From NCBI GenBank assembly GCA_030220185.1, contig JASPKZ010004953.1, positions 466,001 to 530,000 of the forward strand: 64,000 nt of DNA, given 5' to 3'. Of the stretch, positions 18,849-29,382 are shown piece after piece. Position 1 is the first letter of the stretch; each line of letters starts with the position of its first letter. The stretch is from Diploptera punctata (taxonomy: Eukaryota; Arthropoda; Insecta; Blattodea; Blaberidae). A model generated the notes under the pieces. It was not told the origin of the DNA and did not search any database. It worked only from the letters and a program-made list of their open reading frames with translations. A program made the translations under genes and the position numbers.

Positions 18849-19269
18849 CCCTCAGGGGTCCTCATCTAGGGGATATGTGGATGGCGACCACAAGGTGCCC
18901 AAGCTGTGCAAAACATTTCTTCCACTTACTTGTGTTTTGCACTCTTTTAACTTTACTATCTAACCTCGCTTGGTTAACTCTTGTTTTTTTTGACGCCGAC
19001 GCTATTAGGGCATCCGAGGGCTAGGGAGTCTTTCGTTTCTTCCATTTCTTCTTTCCTTTATTTTCTTTTCTTCTCCAGAAAAGCCTGACCAGAGGCTATA
19101 AGATGGCAGCCCCATCACTGGTCTTGCCTTCCTTTGGCCAGCAACGAATCGAAGGGACTATTATTATGCTTTCAAGTCTTATACGAGAATTTCCCTCAAA
19201 CGCTGGAGGGAAAATTTTCTATAGGATCGTAACAGGCCTTGGCCTAATACTTGGAAGGAAGAAGAAGAA
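18849..19269 (+). mobile_element. Unidentified insertion 3 in LINE-A, with GAA-repeat tail
   Basis: Starts CCCTCAGGGGTCCTCATC and ends with a short GAAGAAGAAG tail next to TCAGTT, which also precedes the insertion. This suggests a retroposed element of about 420 bp with a short target duplication. GC is higher than its surroundings. Family unknown; no known SINE head recognised. Confidence 0.55.
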
Positions 19270-19370
19270 GAAGATATATTATCAGTTTAACGTATTTTGA
19301 AAATAGTTTGGACAAGAGTCCCTGCAATTCATAACAGCACGCATTTCCAGAAATGAGCTTTAAATTTCTT

Positions 19371-20159
19371 ATACGGTGTAAATTTGTTTTATTTGAAATT
19401 GCTTGTAAAACCCTCATTACTCTGGTTTCCAAAATACGGATTCAAAAACTTGGGTGATTATTTGACGCCACGATCTCCTCCGTCAACCATGCGTATCTAC
19501 CCTCTAGAGAAGAGGGAAAGTGAAATGAAAGTGTATACATTCTTATATTACGTTAAAACTAATCCCGGCTCGCACGTGAGCATCGTGGAAAATCCTTTGT
19601 ATCTACAAAACTTTCTTCGCTAGGGACTCGATGGTACTGCTTCAAGAATGTGATAGTAGCATTGTAAACATGTTACTATTTTCCAATTATAATCACGCTT
19701 TGTGTTTTTATTTATGGGGAAAATATTAATTAAATTAATAACTTTTAAAATTAATTCTTTCGTAACGTGAAGTAACAACTTGGAACTCTACATCCTAATA
19801 CATTTACTTTAACCTCATGTCATTAGAAATTTTCATAAAACATAACTAATTAATTATTTCTTTCTCGAGAAAGACAGGCATTTTGTAAACAATGATACCG
19901 ATACTTTTTTCAGCCCTAGTAATTACATTCCTAAAGCATATATTTTTTTTTAGTGGCAAAGCCATATAAATGTTCATATTATGAGTGGATGATAAAGAAT
20001 GCTTGCTATAATTTTCAGATACCCATATTTTCTTATACAACTTCAACTTAAAACTTTTTCTCTGAATACTGGAAAACGTGCGCCCACACCTCATTGTTTC
20101 CAACGCGTAATAGTTACACAAAATAATTAATGCCATATAGATTTAATAAATCTACTTGT
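19371..20159. other. No recognisable feature
   Basis: A 79-codon plus-strand ORF at 19384-19623 and a 96-codon minus ORF at 19846-20136 lie here, but neither shows a motif I know and both look like chance ORFs. Confidence 0.45.
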
Positions 20160-20455
20160 AAAACATATCCTGTGATCTTCCATTCGATGAACATGTTGCA
20201 TCCATCTTGACTTATAATCAGAAATGTTGTTTTCTAAAGGTTCCATGTGTAATTCTTCTAAGATGTCTTCATTTTTTTTTTGTGATCTAGTAGTGTGTAT
20301 CCTGCAGTCCTCCGAAGATATCTCATTTCAGCAGATCTAAGTCTCTGTATATCCTTCTGTTTCAACGTCCATACTTCGCGCTACCATACAAAAGAGTTGG
20401 AAGAGCCAGTGTTTTATACACTTTTAGTCTTGAATGCTTTTGGACTAACTGTGGC
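20160..20455 (-). mobile_element. LINE-F fragment: post-RT region
   Basis: Minus-strand frames give RLKVYKTLALPTLLYGS, then with frameshifts KDIQRLRSAEMRYLRRTAGY, EDILEELHMEPLENN and DYKSRWMQHVHRMEDH. This is the standard order of the non-LTR post-RT domain (LYG box, RRxxG, WxxHVxRM). No intact frame remains. Confidence 0.8.
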
Positions 20456-20474
20456 TTGAAGATAGACTTTATTA

Positions 20475-20477
<3 letters not shown>

Positions 20478-20511
<34 letters not shown>
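20478..20511 (+). repeat. (TA)n microsatellite
   Basis: AT dinucleotide run at the 3' tail of a minus-strand SINE-3. Confidence 0.95.
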
Positions 20512-20514
<3 letters not shown>

Positions 20515-20822
20515 AAAGTAAAGTAAAGTAATCCCACAACAGGCCTCAGGAGGCCCTTGGGGTAGTAGGAGGTTAAGGCTCCCACTTTTTCTAGACAATC
20601 GGCACTTTATGTCAGCCGGGTTGTCAGCTCTGCGTGACGGCCGCCTTTACCCCCAGAACAAGCGTCTGGTACTCATTTCCGTTAGAGGCTGAGTCGACCC
20701 CAGGGCCATGGTGCCGCCAGAGGGTTTGGGTCAGTTTAAAAATCCTGACCCCAACGGGACTTGAACCCTCGACCCTCCGGCGTGTAGCTCAGTGCCATAA
20801 CCACTACGCTACGGCGTGCCCC
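20512..20822 (-). mobile_element. SINE-3, full-length copy
   Basis: Reading the minus strand: tRNA-like head GGCACGCCGTAGCGTAGTGG with B box GGTTCAAGTCCCG, then the GTCAGG...CTGACCC hairpin, the full body and an AAAGT/CTTTA-repeat tail at 20512-20530. It is the best full-length reference copy of this family here. Confidence 0.92.
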
Positions 20823-20842
20823 ATATATATATATATATATAT
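20823..20842 (+). repeat. (TA)n microsatellite
   Basis: Short AT run at the 5' edge of SINE-3. Confidence 0.93.
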
Positions 20843-20954
20843 AAGAAAAATAAGTGTTTGAATTGGATTCGCCTGGTAGTGTAATGGATATCACGCTGAG
20901 GTACAGACTCAGAGATCCGGGTTCGAATCCCGTCCAGGCATTTATTTTTCTTAT
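20841..20954 (+). repeat. tRNA-like module T3 bracketed by inverted arms
   Basis: The module at 20871-20940 has a six-pair acceptor (GCCTGG/CCAGGC), a GTG/CAC D-stem, a perfect five-pair anticodon stem CTGAG/CTCAG with loop GTACAGA, and a T-arm with TTCGAAT. Perfect 13-bp inverted arms ATAAGAAAAATAA (20841-20853) and TTATTTTTCTTAT (20942-20954) flank it. The D-arm resembles tRNA-Gln, but the anticodon would be ACA. I regard it as a repeat and not as a functional tRNA. Confidence 0.65.
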
Positions 20955-20956
20955 CA

Positions 20957-20959
<3 letters not shown>

Positions 20960-21010
<51 letters not shown>
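20960..21010 (+). repeat. (TA)n microsatellite
   Basis: About 25 AT dinucleotides. Confidence 0.97.
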
Positions 21011-21012
<2 letters not shown>

Positions 21013-21302
21013 TGATTAATTTAGATCAGTCATCAAAAGAAATCGCTGAGTGAGTGGCCTTCTGTCTTCAGTCGTACAAGAACACATTTATGTTGTTCAC
21101 AGTTTCTTAACATTATTTTTTCTCAATGTCATCAGCTTGTGCCAGAAAATCTTAATGACCGAGGACGAGAATGAAAGATATTTTCACGTTTTCCCAATAC
21201 GACGCAAAATTCACTATTCTTCTTATTTTTAAAATTTAGAAATGTATTGCTATTGAAGAAATATAGCAACTCTTACTATACTTCTGTTAATAAATGTCAT
21301 AA

Positions 21303-22247
21303 TCTAATATATACAAATGAATGTTTGTTTGTTCCTACTTTATGCCCGGTCAAACCGTTGATCCAATTGTGACGGGGCTTTTTTACAAAATATTCAGAAG
21401 ATTCCCGGGATGAACATAGGCTATAAGAGGGTGGTGATACTCAAATCTTACACCCTTAAAAATTGCCCTTTGTAGTGGAAAACGTGAAAAAAGTAGCTCT
21501 TTGGTCGCTTAAATGGCTTATGCTGCCTAAACCATAACAAATACACAAAATTAATGTACGTACACAGAATTGAATATCTCAAAAAGCTCTACAAAAAAGT
21601 CCCCGACAGCATATGTTTATCTCTTACGGATAACTCACAATAACCATTTTTGTCTTTCATTGATGCCAAGAAGATCGAGACAAGTACATAGATTCCTGTG
21701 CAAGCATAGCATCACACGGCGGGTATTCTTTTACGGATAACTCACAATAACAAATGTTGTCTTTTAGCTCATTTATGCCAAGAAGGTCGAGATAAGTAGA
21801 TTCCCGGGCAACACCGGGTAATCAGCACGGGGAATCTCAAAACAATTACGTTATTCCATTATAATTATTTTTTATTTTACATATTGAACTAATTGTAAGA
21901 AGTACATTAATTTTTCTCTTTCAGCTTATTTATGCCAAGAAGATCGGGATGAGTAGATTCCCTGAAACTGCCGGGTAAACAGCACGGGGTATCTAAAAAT
22001 ATTCACGATATAAATTTTTCCCTTTACTTATTTAACTAAACATAAAATACATTAATATTCGTATTTCAGCTTATTTATGTCGAGAAGATCGGGATAAGTA
22101 GATTCCCGGGCAACGCCGGGTAATCAGCATGGGGAACTAAAATGTGAATTTATAATTATTTTTTCTTTTACTTATTCAACTAAGCATAAAATCACATTTA
22201 TATTTTCATTTATTTAGGCGTAGCAGCGCATGCCGGATATTAGCTGG
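21303..22247 (+). mobile_element. Helitron-2, non-autonomous, copy 1
   Basis: Starts TCTAATATATACAAATGAAT after an A. Ends with the hairpin GGCGT...ATGCC, a short spacer and CTGG followed by T. The interior has four tandem units of roughly 110-157 bp, each with ATGCCAAGAAGATCG and the small CCCGGGCAACACCGGG hairpin (near 21665, 21776, 21933 and 22077). No ORF. An inverted second copy lies at 24771-25678. Confidence 0.88.
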
Positions 22248-22638
22248 TATCTAATATAAGAGTTATAAAGTAAAACATTATAGACATAAAATTAGGCCTA
22301 GAATGCCTAGGTTTGTTTGGTACGGTCTTAATGTGTTCTATTATCCAATGTCATGTGATCTCCTTCTGCTGACAATTTTGTCAGTTATATTTTTGATTAT
22401 GACACACATTCATGTGACAGGAAACCGAAATCTTCCAACCGAAATTTTACAAAGAAACCGCATTAACGAATTCTCCTCATCTGAATATGTCTACATTGGT
22501 CAATATTGTAGCCCATGAATGTGGAATGCTTTATCGCTATTTCACCAAGTCTTAATAATAATATCATGACTTCAATTATTGAACAATGGAAGAACCTAGT
22601 AGAGTGTAAGGTTCTGTTTTTACACGCTTTATAAAACC
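22248..22638. other. No recognisable feature
   Basis: A 71-codon ORF at 22303-22518 has a hydrophobic middle but no start context or homology I can name. Confidence 0.4.
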
Positions 22639-22739
<101 letters not shown>

Positions 22740-22933
22740 GTGACGGAATTTTTCAACGCGATTTTCACCCACTTAAAATCATTGGATCGACTTGAAACTT
22801 TGTATACTTGTAAATGACCCGTGACAATACAATAATTTCATTTTTGTTTCTAAAATCCTGGCCAGAATCATCAGAAAATAAAATAAAAATGAAAACTTGT
22901 TTAATAGGTTGCGAACTTGTCGACTTTTTAGTC

Positions 22934-23029
22934 AATCGTTGTAAGAGCTCAGTTGATAGAGCGGTGAACTGTAGTGGTATATAATTTCAGTAATTCATAG
23001 GTCGCTGGTTTAAATCCGGCTGGGAGGGC
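22934..23029 (+). repeat. tRNA-Tyr-like sequence retaining an intron
   Basis: AGCTCAGTTGATAGAGCGG, then ACTGTAG with anticodon GTA at 22971-22973, then an ~18-nt insert (22975-22992), then CATAGGTCGCTGGTTTAAAT. This is the exon-intron-exon order of nuclear tRNA-Tyr genes. The acceptor stem is not paired, and a T run follows at 23030, so it is a derived repeat promoter or pseudogene and not a working gene. A second copy is at 40801-40895. Confidence 0.8.
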
Positions 23030-23109
23030 TTTTTTTAGAAGAGTATTACTTTTAACTCATACTACAATAGTATCTAATTTAAAGATATTTACATTTTTAT
23101 CTGTAAAAT

Positions 23110-23426
23110 GCAGGTACAATATTCAATATTAGATTTTATAAAGAAGAAGCAATTAAATTGGTACGGACACATTAGAAGGATGGAAGAAGGAAGACTACCT
23201 AAGATAATCATGGATTGGGAACCACAGAGAAGGAAAAAGAAGGGTATACCAACTATTACGTGGACTCAGGGAATCAGTGAAGCTAAGAGGGAATGGGAAA
23301 TAGAAGAAGATATATGGATGAACAGACAGGAATGGAAAAATGTGTTGAAACAAATGTGTAGTTAACTGTGAACATGGGTACCGGAAAAATGTATATTCAT
23401 TGTAAAAACCGGAATAATAAAAACAA
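23110..23426 (+). mobile_element. LINE-B, 5'-truncated insertion with TSD
   Basis: Encodes the end of the protein uninterrupted: SILDFIKKKQLNWYGHIRRM, EGRLPKIIMDWEP and the C-terminus NVLKQMCS. A short 3' UTR follows. An exact 11-bp duplication ATCTGTAAAAT flanks it (23099-23109 and 23427-23437), which proves insertion into Repeat P. Confidence 0.92.
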
Positions 23427-24057
23427 ATCTGTAAAATATTAAAACTAAAAAATAAATAATAGTTTTAAAAAAACTAAAACAACACTCTTTATTAGAAAAT
23501 CGAACTAAATAATGAAAAATAATTTTAATTTTCAACACGCTTGTTCATAAAATTAAACTGGTAAACAAAAAAATCATCTCCAACACATATAGAACAAAAC
23601 TACAGTTATCACAAAAAGGAAAAATAATTTTACCATCAAAATCATGGGGTGCTCTTTATCAATTAATATATTTGATAATAAACAGATATTGATAACAGTA
23701 AAGTCTCTAAGAAGAAAATGTAAAAATCATAAAAAACACCCCACGCTTTTGATGGTAAAATTATTTTATCATTAAAACAAACTAAATCTACGTGTGTAAA
23801 ATATGAGGAAAAAATAAAATGGCCAGTGATACATAAACAATAAGAATACAATCGAAAAAATAATCGAAGATGGTTCGCATGTTGTGGCAGATATGATCAT
23901 CAAATTACACGTATAAAGAATAAGACCTTCTGGCCTCCAATATATGTGGTAGGTATAAAAAAATAATTTCCAGTGGTTATATCATGAATGGACGACAGCA
24001 GAAGCCCAACATAGCTAAACACTAATACATTTTAAGGGAGATTATTATTAAATTAAC

Positions 24058-24371
24058 GTTATATTCTATAGTGTTCTGCCCTAGAGCAGGTCCTTCACTG
24101 CAATCATAGCATTTTCATGCTAAACTTTGCAGCTTTACTAGAGAATTATAGGTGTGGTAGCTTCTCGTTGCTTTACACACCAGGGATGATGATGATGGCC
24201 AGATGATGTTCGGGGACCATTTGGACCTCAAAGAGCTTCCTGACATTTGTCTTACAGGTGAGGGAAAACCTCGAAAAAAACCTCATCCAGAAAGCTAGTC
24301 CCGTCCAGGAATCGAACCCGGGCCCGCTGCGTGACAAGGCAGCACGCTTCCTCGAGACCACAGCGGTGGAC
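24058..24371 (-). mobile_element. SINE-1 copy
   Basis: Complete on the minus strand, with tRNA-like head at 24371 and 3' end at 24058. It is flanked by a 9-bp duplication TAAATTAAC (24049-24057 and 24372-24380). Confidence 0.9.
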
Positions 24372-24450
24372 TAAATTAACATAGCATTCTAAATTTGGAG
24401 AATAGGATTTTAATATGGAATGTCGCGTGTTCTAGGCCTACCGTTATATG
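24372..24450 (+). repeat. Direct repeat, unit 1
   Basis: About 80 bp that recur at 25718-25797 (TAAATTAACATAGCATTCTA then TTGGAGAA and TAGGCCTAC). The two copies flank a region holding a Helitron. Confidence 0.8.
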
Positions 24451-24770
24451 AACAAGGGAATTGTCAACCGAAATCTACTTGAAATTTCTAAAGACTAATA
24501 AATTATAAGGGAGAAGTAAAGCTAGTAAACTTCTCAGTTGAAGAGATACATTACGCCTACATTAAAAAAAAAGGATTTTTTTTGCACACTAAATAAAGAA
24601 AATAATTTGACAAAAGTGGCCTGATGGAGAAAACATTGATAGTGCTGTTGAAATGGTGAAAACTTGCTTGACACCCATTTGAGAAGAGATATTTTGTTTA
24701 GACAACAAATAAGTAGAGTACATAGTTATATATCTAAAATAATTTATTTGAATATAGTTTTTAGTAATAA

Positions 24771-25678
24771 CTAGGTAATAGCCGGCGTGCACTGCTACGC
24801 CTAAATAAATAAAAATTAATGTGCTTTTATGTTTCGTTGAATAAAGTAATAGAAAAAATAAATTACACACTAACCTTTTTTAGATTTTACCCCGTGCTGA
24901 ATGACTTCCGGCGTTTACCGGGGAATCTGACTTATCCCGATTCTTATCGACATCTAAAATGAGCTACGGAAAATTAATTAAGGTGTTTTATGTTTAGTGT
25001 AAATAAGTGAAGGGAAAAATTTATTATCGCAATTATTTTTAAGATTAACCCGTGCTGTGTACCCGCAGTCTGTCCGGGGAATATACTCATCCCAATATTC
25101 TCTTGGCATTAAATGAGGCCGAAAGGACAAAAAATTAATTTACCTCTTATGATTAGTTGAAATTTGAAAAAAGTTAAAAAATTAATTATAAATGTTATAT
25201 CGTTAATTATTTTTAAGATTCCCCGTATGCTGATATTACCCGGTGTTGCCCGGAAATCTACTATCTCGATCTTCTTGGCATAAATGAGCTAAAAGACAAA
25301 ATTCGTTATTGTGAGTTATCCGTAAGAGATAAACATAGGCTGTCGCGGACTTTTTTTGTAGAGTTTTTCGAGATATTCAATTTGCTGTGTAAGTTTTTTT
25401 TTATCTTGGTGTTTGTTTGTTTATGGTTTAGGCAGCGTAAGCCATGTAAATCGTTCCAAAGAAGCTTATATTTTTTCACGTTTTCCACTACAAAGGGCGG
25501 TTTTTAAGGGTGTAGGATTTGAGTATCACAACTATCTTATAGCCTATGTTCATCCCGGGAATCTTCTGAACATTTTGCAAAAAGCCCCATCACAATCGGA
25601 TTAACGCTATGGCCGCGCATAAAGTACAAACAAACAAACAACAAACAATCTAACCGACATTCATTTTTATATATTAGA
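24771..25678 (-). mobile_element. Helitron-2, non-autonomous, copy 2
   Basis: On the minus strand it begins TCTAATATATAAAAATGAAT after A and ends with the perfect hairpin GGCGT...ACGCC, a spacer and CTAG followed by T. It shares ends and internal tandem units with copy 1, which lies 2.5 kb away in opposite orientation. Confidence 0.9.
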
Positions 25679-26064
25679 TATAAAGGTGCATTATTGTTTT
25701 CCATAAGATTTATTTAATTAAATTAACATAGCATTCTACATTTGGAGAAAAGAATGTTAATATGGATTGTTACGTGTTATAGGCCTACTGTTATGTTTTT
25801 TTTGTGAGGAATATGGAGCTGGTCTGATGCATAAAAAATAAACCTTTAGGCACAGAAAGATATGTAATCATTAAAATTCTGTATATAAATAAAATATGTC
25901 TACTGTTATACTAAAAAGGCTAAAAAGGGAAGTATTAACAATTGCATACCGAAACCTACCTTGACATTTTTTCCAGAGAAGTGTTGAGATGTACGAAGGC
26001 CGTGTCCATAAAATTTAACTATAAGGCACTAAAATCGACCATCAAATCTCTCATTTAAACTATT
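25679..26064. other. Direct repeat unit 2 (25718-25797) and unassigned DNA
   Basis: The first part holds the second copy of the 24372-24450 repeat. After that I see no ORF or known element. Confidence 0.5.
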
Positions 26065-26076
26065 GGAAAGTAATAC

Positions 26077-26419
26077 GTCCCGCGCCGTAGCCGAGCGGTT
26101 AAGGTAGGAAGCCTTGGCGCAGAGCTACGGGACTTGCGCTGGTTCGAGTCTCCATGGGGGAAGAAATTTTCTCATGGTATTTCGGCCAGTATGGGACCGG
26201 TGCCCACCCAGCATCGTGAGGCAATTGGGTAGCTACAATAAGTAGCGGCTCCAGGTTGAGGAACCAGCTATAACGGCTGGGGGACTCGACATGCTAACCA
26301 CATGTCACCCCTACACTGGCTGTTGATCATCTACCTCTGTGATTGACACATGTGGATGTGAAGGGCCAGCAGCCGGCTAGTAAAAGGGCAACCGCTGAAA
26401 TGTGGAAAGACCCTCAATC
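26077..26419 (+). mobile_element. SINE-2, full-length reference copy with TSD
   Basis: 343 bp from GTCCCGCGCCGTAGCCGAGC to GGAAAGACCCTCAATC, flanked by an exact 12-bp duplication GGAAAGTAATAC (26065-26076 and 26420-26431). This fixes the true ends of the family. It has a tRNA-like head and no A tail or simple-repeat tail. Confidence 0.95.
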
Positions 26420-26431
26420 GGAAAGTAATAC

Positions 26432-26719
26432 TTGGTAGATTGGATTACCCTCACTACCTGCCGTTCCCGCCGCGTCCCGCCTCACTCCAACCTGCTCTTA
26501 TTCAAGCAGGGACGTCCATCTGCTCCATACAATGGGTTGCCATTCCTGACTTCCATTTCTGTACCTTCCAGTTAAAACCGGGAGATCATTTTTTGGACAC
26601 GATCTTGGTACATCACGATGCTTGTCTAGGGTTCGGCATGTAATGTTGAGAGCTCTCTTGTTAAATTATGAAGGGTGGGTTGAACATTTAGTGTCGGACA
26701 AAGATATTGCAAATATCAT
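26432..26719. other. No recognisable feature (higher GC)
   Basis: Two overlapping short ORFs (26440-26643 and 26622-26822 plus) are open but show no motif. The stretch is less AT-rich than its surroundings. Confidence 0.4.
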
Positions 26720-27045
26720 TTTCACTAATAAAAAACTCCATGGCAGGACAGGTCTAGAAGGCCGTTGCACTACCAGCCAGTTTTGTTATTTACAGAGATG
26801 GACGATCATCCAGCCAATGTAGGGATGACATGTGATTAGCATTTCGGGTCCCAACCGTTATAGCAGGATTTCTCAACCTGGACCCGCTATCCATTGTAGC
26901 TACAGAAATTTCTCAAGATGCTGGTTCATGCTGGCCACAATTTCACGAGAAAATTTATTCCCCCATGGTGACTTGATTAAGCGTAAGTCCCATAGGAATA
27001 CATTAAGACATCATGCCTTAAACCGCTCGGCTTCGGCGCGGGATC
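26720..27045 (-). mobile_element. SINE-2b, diverged copy
   Basis: Minus-strand SINE-2 head (GCGCCGAAGCCGAGCGGTTT) and body, with the same alternative 3' end as the 6485-6813 copy (GGTCTAGAAGGCC in plus orientation). Confidence 0.78.
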
Positions 27046-27484
27046 ACTTTTACTAATGAATGAACAAATTATGATTAACTTAATTATTTCCAGATAAATA
27101 GGCCTATACTTCATAGTGAAAGGGTTGTAAGTTTTCTTCTGGGTTCATCGTGATTTACAAATAATGTTTAGGCCTGTAGCAATAATAGCAGTTTAACCCT
27201 TAAATTGGCAAAACACTAATTTATTCTGTTAGTTATTTGAATGTGGCGGACCGCAGTGAAAACGGAATCTTGTATAACTGTTATTATTAGGTATATTGTA
27301 TAATTAGACACACTTTTAAGTGGTTTCTTTTTGTTTGTTTTCTTCTGATTTAGGCTATTAAAAATATTAAATTAATTAAACCAACTGATGTATCCAAATG
27401 GATACATAACGAATTTAAGGGTTAATGACTTCTAGTATTAACTGTAGAGGACCTTAGTGGGGCCTGAGTTTTTTAATTCAGAAA
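27046..27484. other. No recognisable feature
   Basis: AT-rich sequence without a supported feature. Confidence 0.5.
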
Positions 27485-27845
27485 GGAAGTTCATGGTGTG
27501 GCCACTAATAGAAGTAATAGACGAATAGATATTATTGCATTTAGACCATCTTCTAAAATTGGTATGGTATTAGATCCCCACAATCCGTTTTGAGACTCAT
27601 GGTGACCAACCTGAGGAAGTTGACTCTGAACCAACAATTGACTATTACAAAGATAAATACCAATTAGATAGTATAACTGTCACAGGATTGATGATCGGGG
27701 TAAGAGGTACTATACCAGGATTCTTAGCTAAATTTTGAAATTTCTTAGATTTGGACAGAGTATATCTTTCTAAAATTGCCATCGCTGCCATTGGAAGATC
27801 AATTTAAATTTTAAGAAATGATCTTTACAAAATTTCTACTTTATA
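27485..27845 (+). mobile_element. LINE-G fragment: C-terminal region, possibly endonuclease-like
   Basis: The frames give TNRSNRRIDIIAF, SSKIGMVLDP, then after a one-base shift TIRFE, QPEEVD, DYYKDKYQLDSITVTGL, RGTIPGFLAKF and DRVYLSKIAIAAI. I associate RRxDIIAF...DPTxRFE...RGTIP with the C-terminal domain of insect non-LTR elements. The PT.RFE and DIIA boxes could be a restriction-like endonuclease, but this is memory and not a search. It has two stops and a frameshift. Confidence 0.65.
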
Positions 27846-28410
27846 GTATGTAATACATCAATTACAATTTGAAATGTTTTAATATGTCCCACTTTAAATA
27901 TTTAGGATGTGACATCAGCTATGGGTATGATAAAGATATTGAACACAAAACACATCAGTTTCAAGCTATTTGTGGTACAATAAATAGAACATTGAATAAT
28001 AAAGCCCATAAACAAACAAAATTAAAATTTTATAAAACAATGGCTGTCCCTGTCCTTTTGTATGGGAGTTAATCTTGCATTACCACTACCAAACAAGAAA
28101 GTAAAATCCAAGCAGCCGAGATGAAATTTTTAAGAAGAGTAAAAGGCTGCACTAGAATGGACCAGATAAGAAACGAGGATATCCGTGAAGAACTGCAGAT
28201 CTACTCCATAAAAGAAAAGATATTAACAACAAGATACAGTGGAAAGAACATGTAGAAAGAATGGAAGAAAGTAGATTACCAAATAAAATCTTCCATTATT
28301 TTCCAAGAGGAAGAAGAGATGTCGGACGTCCTCGGAAGAGATGGTCTTAGATCTATTAGTGAAGACGGAACAGGCAACTCTTGCCTAAACCAGGAAGTGA
28401 AGAAGAAGAA
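27846..28410 (+). mobile_element. LINE-C fragment: post-RT region
   Basis: Encodes FKYLGCDISYGYDKD, KLKFYKTMAVPVLLYGS, a stop, AEMKFLRRVKGCTR, RNEDIREELQIYS and, shifted, EHVERMEESRLPNKIFHYFP and GRRDVGRPRKRW. It ends in AAGAAGAAG. This is the usual post-RT order of a LINE, following directly on LINE-G. Polymerase motifs A-C are absent. Confidence 0.85.
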
Positions 28411-28517
28411 TGTTTTAATGTATTTACAAAATGTATTTCATCAATTCTGAAAATTAATTGTCTGTATCAATTTGTCCTTGTGGCAATCCTCTAATGAGGA
28501 AAGTACTATATTTTTTT

Positions 28518-28701
28518 TGTAAGCCTATGTTTTCCCTTTACAGAGATTTAAGCGCTCTCCCCCTACAGGGAAGACTTTGAACCATACTATCGTAATTTAG
28601 TTACACTTGTTTTCGTATAGATGTCATTTTGAGTGGTACGTGGTCAGCGTTCCGCCTCATACTGACATCTAGGAAACCAAGGTAGTACTAGGACGGGAAA
28701 A
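28518..28701 (-). mobile_element. SINE-4, partial copy (3' half only)
   Basis: Contains the conserved CAGCGTTCCGCCTCATACTG and CTCCCCCTACAGGGAAGA blocks, but the tRNA-like head is absent, so it is 5'-truncated. Confidence 0.85.
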
Positions 28702-28705
28702 TAAA

Positions 28706-29038
28706 GGAGGCTCCGGGCCGCAAGCGGTTAGACGCTCGCTCACACCGCTAGGGTTCCGAGATCGAGTTTGTCACTCAATGTGGGTTTTGTGGTGGAGGTT
28801 GGGAAGGTTTATCTCGGGGTTTCTTTTGTTTTCTCCTGCCACAAATTTCATTTCAACATTTCTCAATACTCATCTCATCCATTTCGTTCATCCGCCCCTG
28901 TGACGGTCCGTCAGGCACCCTTGTCGCTCACACACTCTAAAATACAGGGGCTTGTTCTCATCACATCACTCGACCCGACCTTGAGCTGAACACGAGTTAA
29001 CGATGTTACTTGTTTTAAATAAATTAAATCCGATTCCG
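28706..29038 (+). mobile_element. SINE-5 (tRNA-like head, long body)
   Basis: The head GGCCGCAAGCGGTTAGACGC resembles an A box, and GGGTTCCGAGATCGAG is a degenerate B box. The body includes CTCCTGCCACAAATTTC, and the 3' end TAAATAAATTAAATCCGATT is simple. Single copy here, so limits are approximate. Confidence 0.6.
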
Positions 29039-29370
29039 ATTGAGGGTCTTTCCACTTTTCAGCGGTTGCCCTTTTACCAGCCGGCTGCTGGCCTCACATC
29101 CACATGTGTCAATCACAGAGGTAGATGATCAACAGCCAGTGTAGGGGTGACATGTGGTTAGCATGTCGAGTCCCCCAGCCGTTATAGCTGGTTCCTCAAC
29201 CTGGAGCCGCTACTTATTGTAGCTACCCAATTGCCTCACGATGCTGGGTGGGCACCGGTCCCATACTGGCCGAAATACCATGAGAAAATTTCTTCCCCCA
29301 TGGAGACTCGAACCAGCGCAAGTCCCGTAGCTCTGCGCCAAGGCTTCCTACCTTAACCGCTCTGCTCCAC
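29039..29370 (-). mobile_element. SINE-2 copy
   Basis: Begins at its 3' end (GATTGAGGGTCTTTCC on the plus strand) and reaches into the tRNA-like head (AACCGCTC). The last bases of the head are missing. A 5'-truncated SINE-1 follows after a short gap. Confidence 0.9.
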
Positions 29371-29382
29371 ATATGTAAAATC

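Larger units (their letters stand above)
17541..19370 (-). mobile_element. LINE-A copy broken by three nested insertions
   Basis: Pieces of one LINE-A occur in correct order on the minus strand: 17541-17902, about 18434-18509, about 18819-18848 and about 19270-19370. The gaps hold unrelated DNA. Joined in order they follow the 32272-33909 copy from ARMGDEWKLLVGKPEGKRQ back through the SQLLSKNVKLK region. The 3' end starts with the usual TAACTCACTGGCACT-like context. It is a dead element, and useful for dating the inserts. Confidence 0.8.
22740..23990 (+). repeat. Repeat P, copy 1 (tRNA-Tyr-like part plus foldback part), split by LINE-B
   Basis: The block 22740-23109 plus 23427 to about 23990 matches, in inverse orientation, 40187-41087. 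It consists of a unique leader (GACGGAATTTTTCAACGCG), the tRNA-Tyr-like sequence, then an arm of a palindrome centred near 23690 containing GCACCCC/GGGGTGC-like sequences. A 5'-truncated LINE-B (23110-23426) was inserted later. The right palindrome arm decays after about 23790. Confidence 0.75.

Noticed and set aside
20871..20940. T3 as a functional tRNA-Cys(ACA) or tRNA-Gln
   Set aside because: The acceptor stem has only six pairs, the T-stem has a mismatch, ACA is not the usual Cys anticodon, and the D-arm resembles Gln; bracketing arms point to a repeat.
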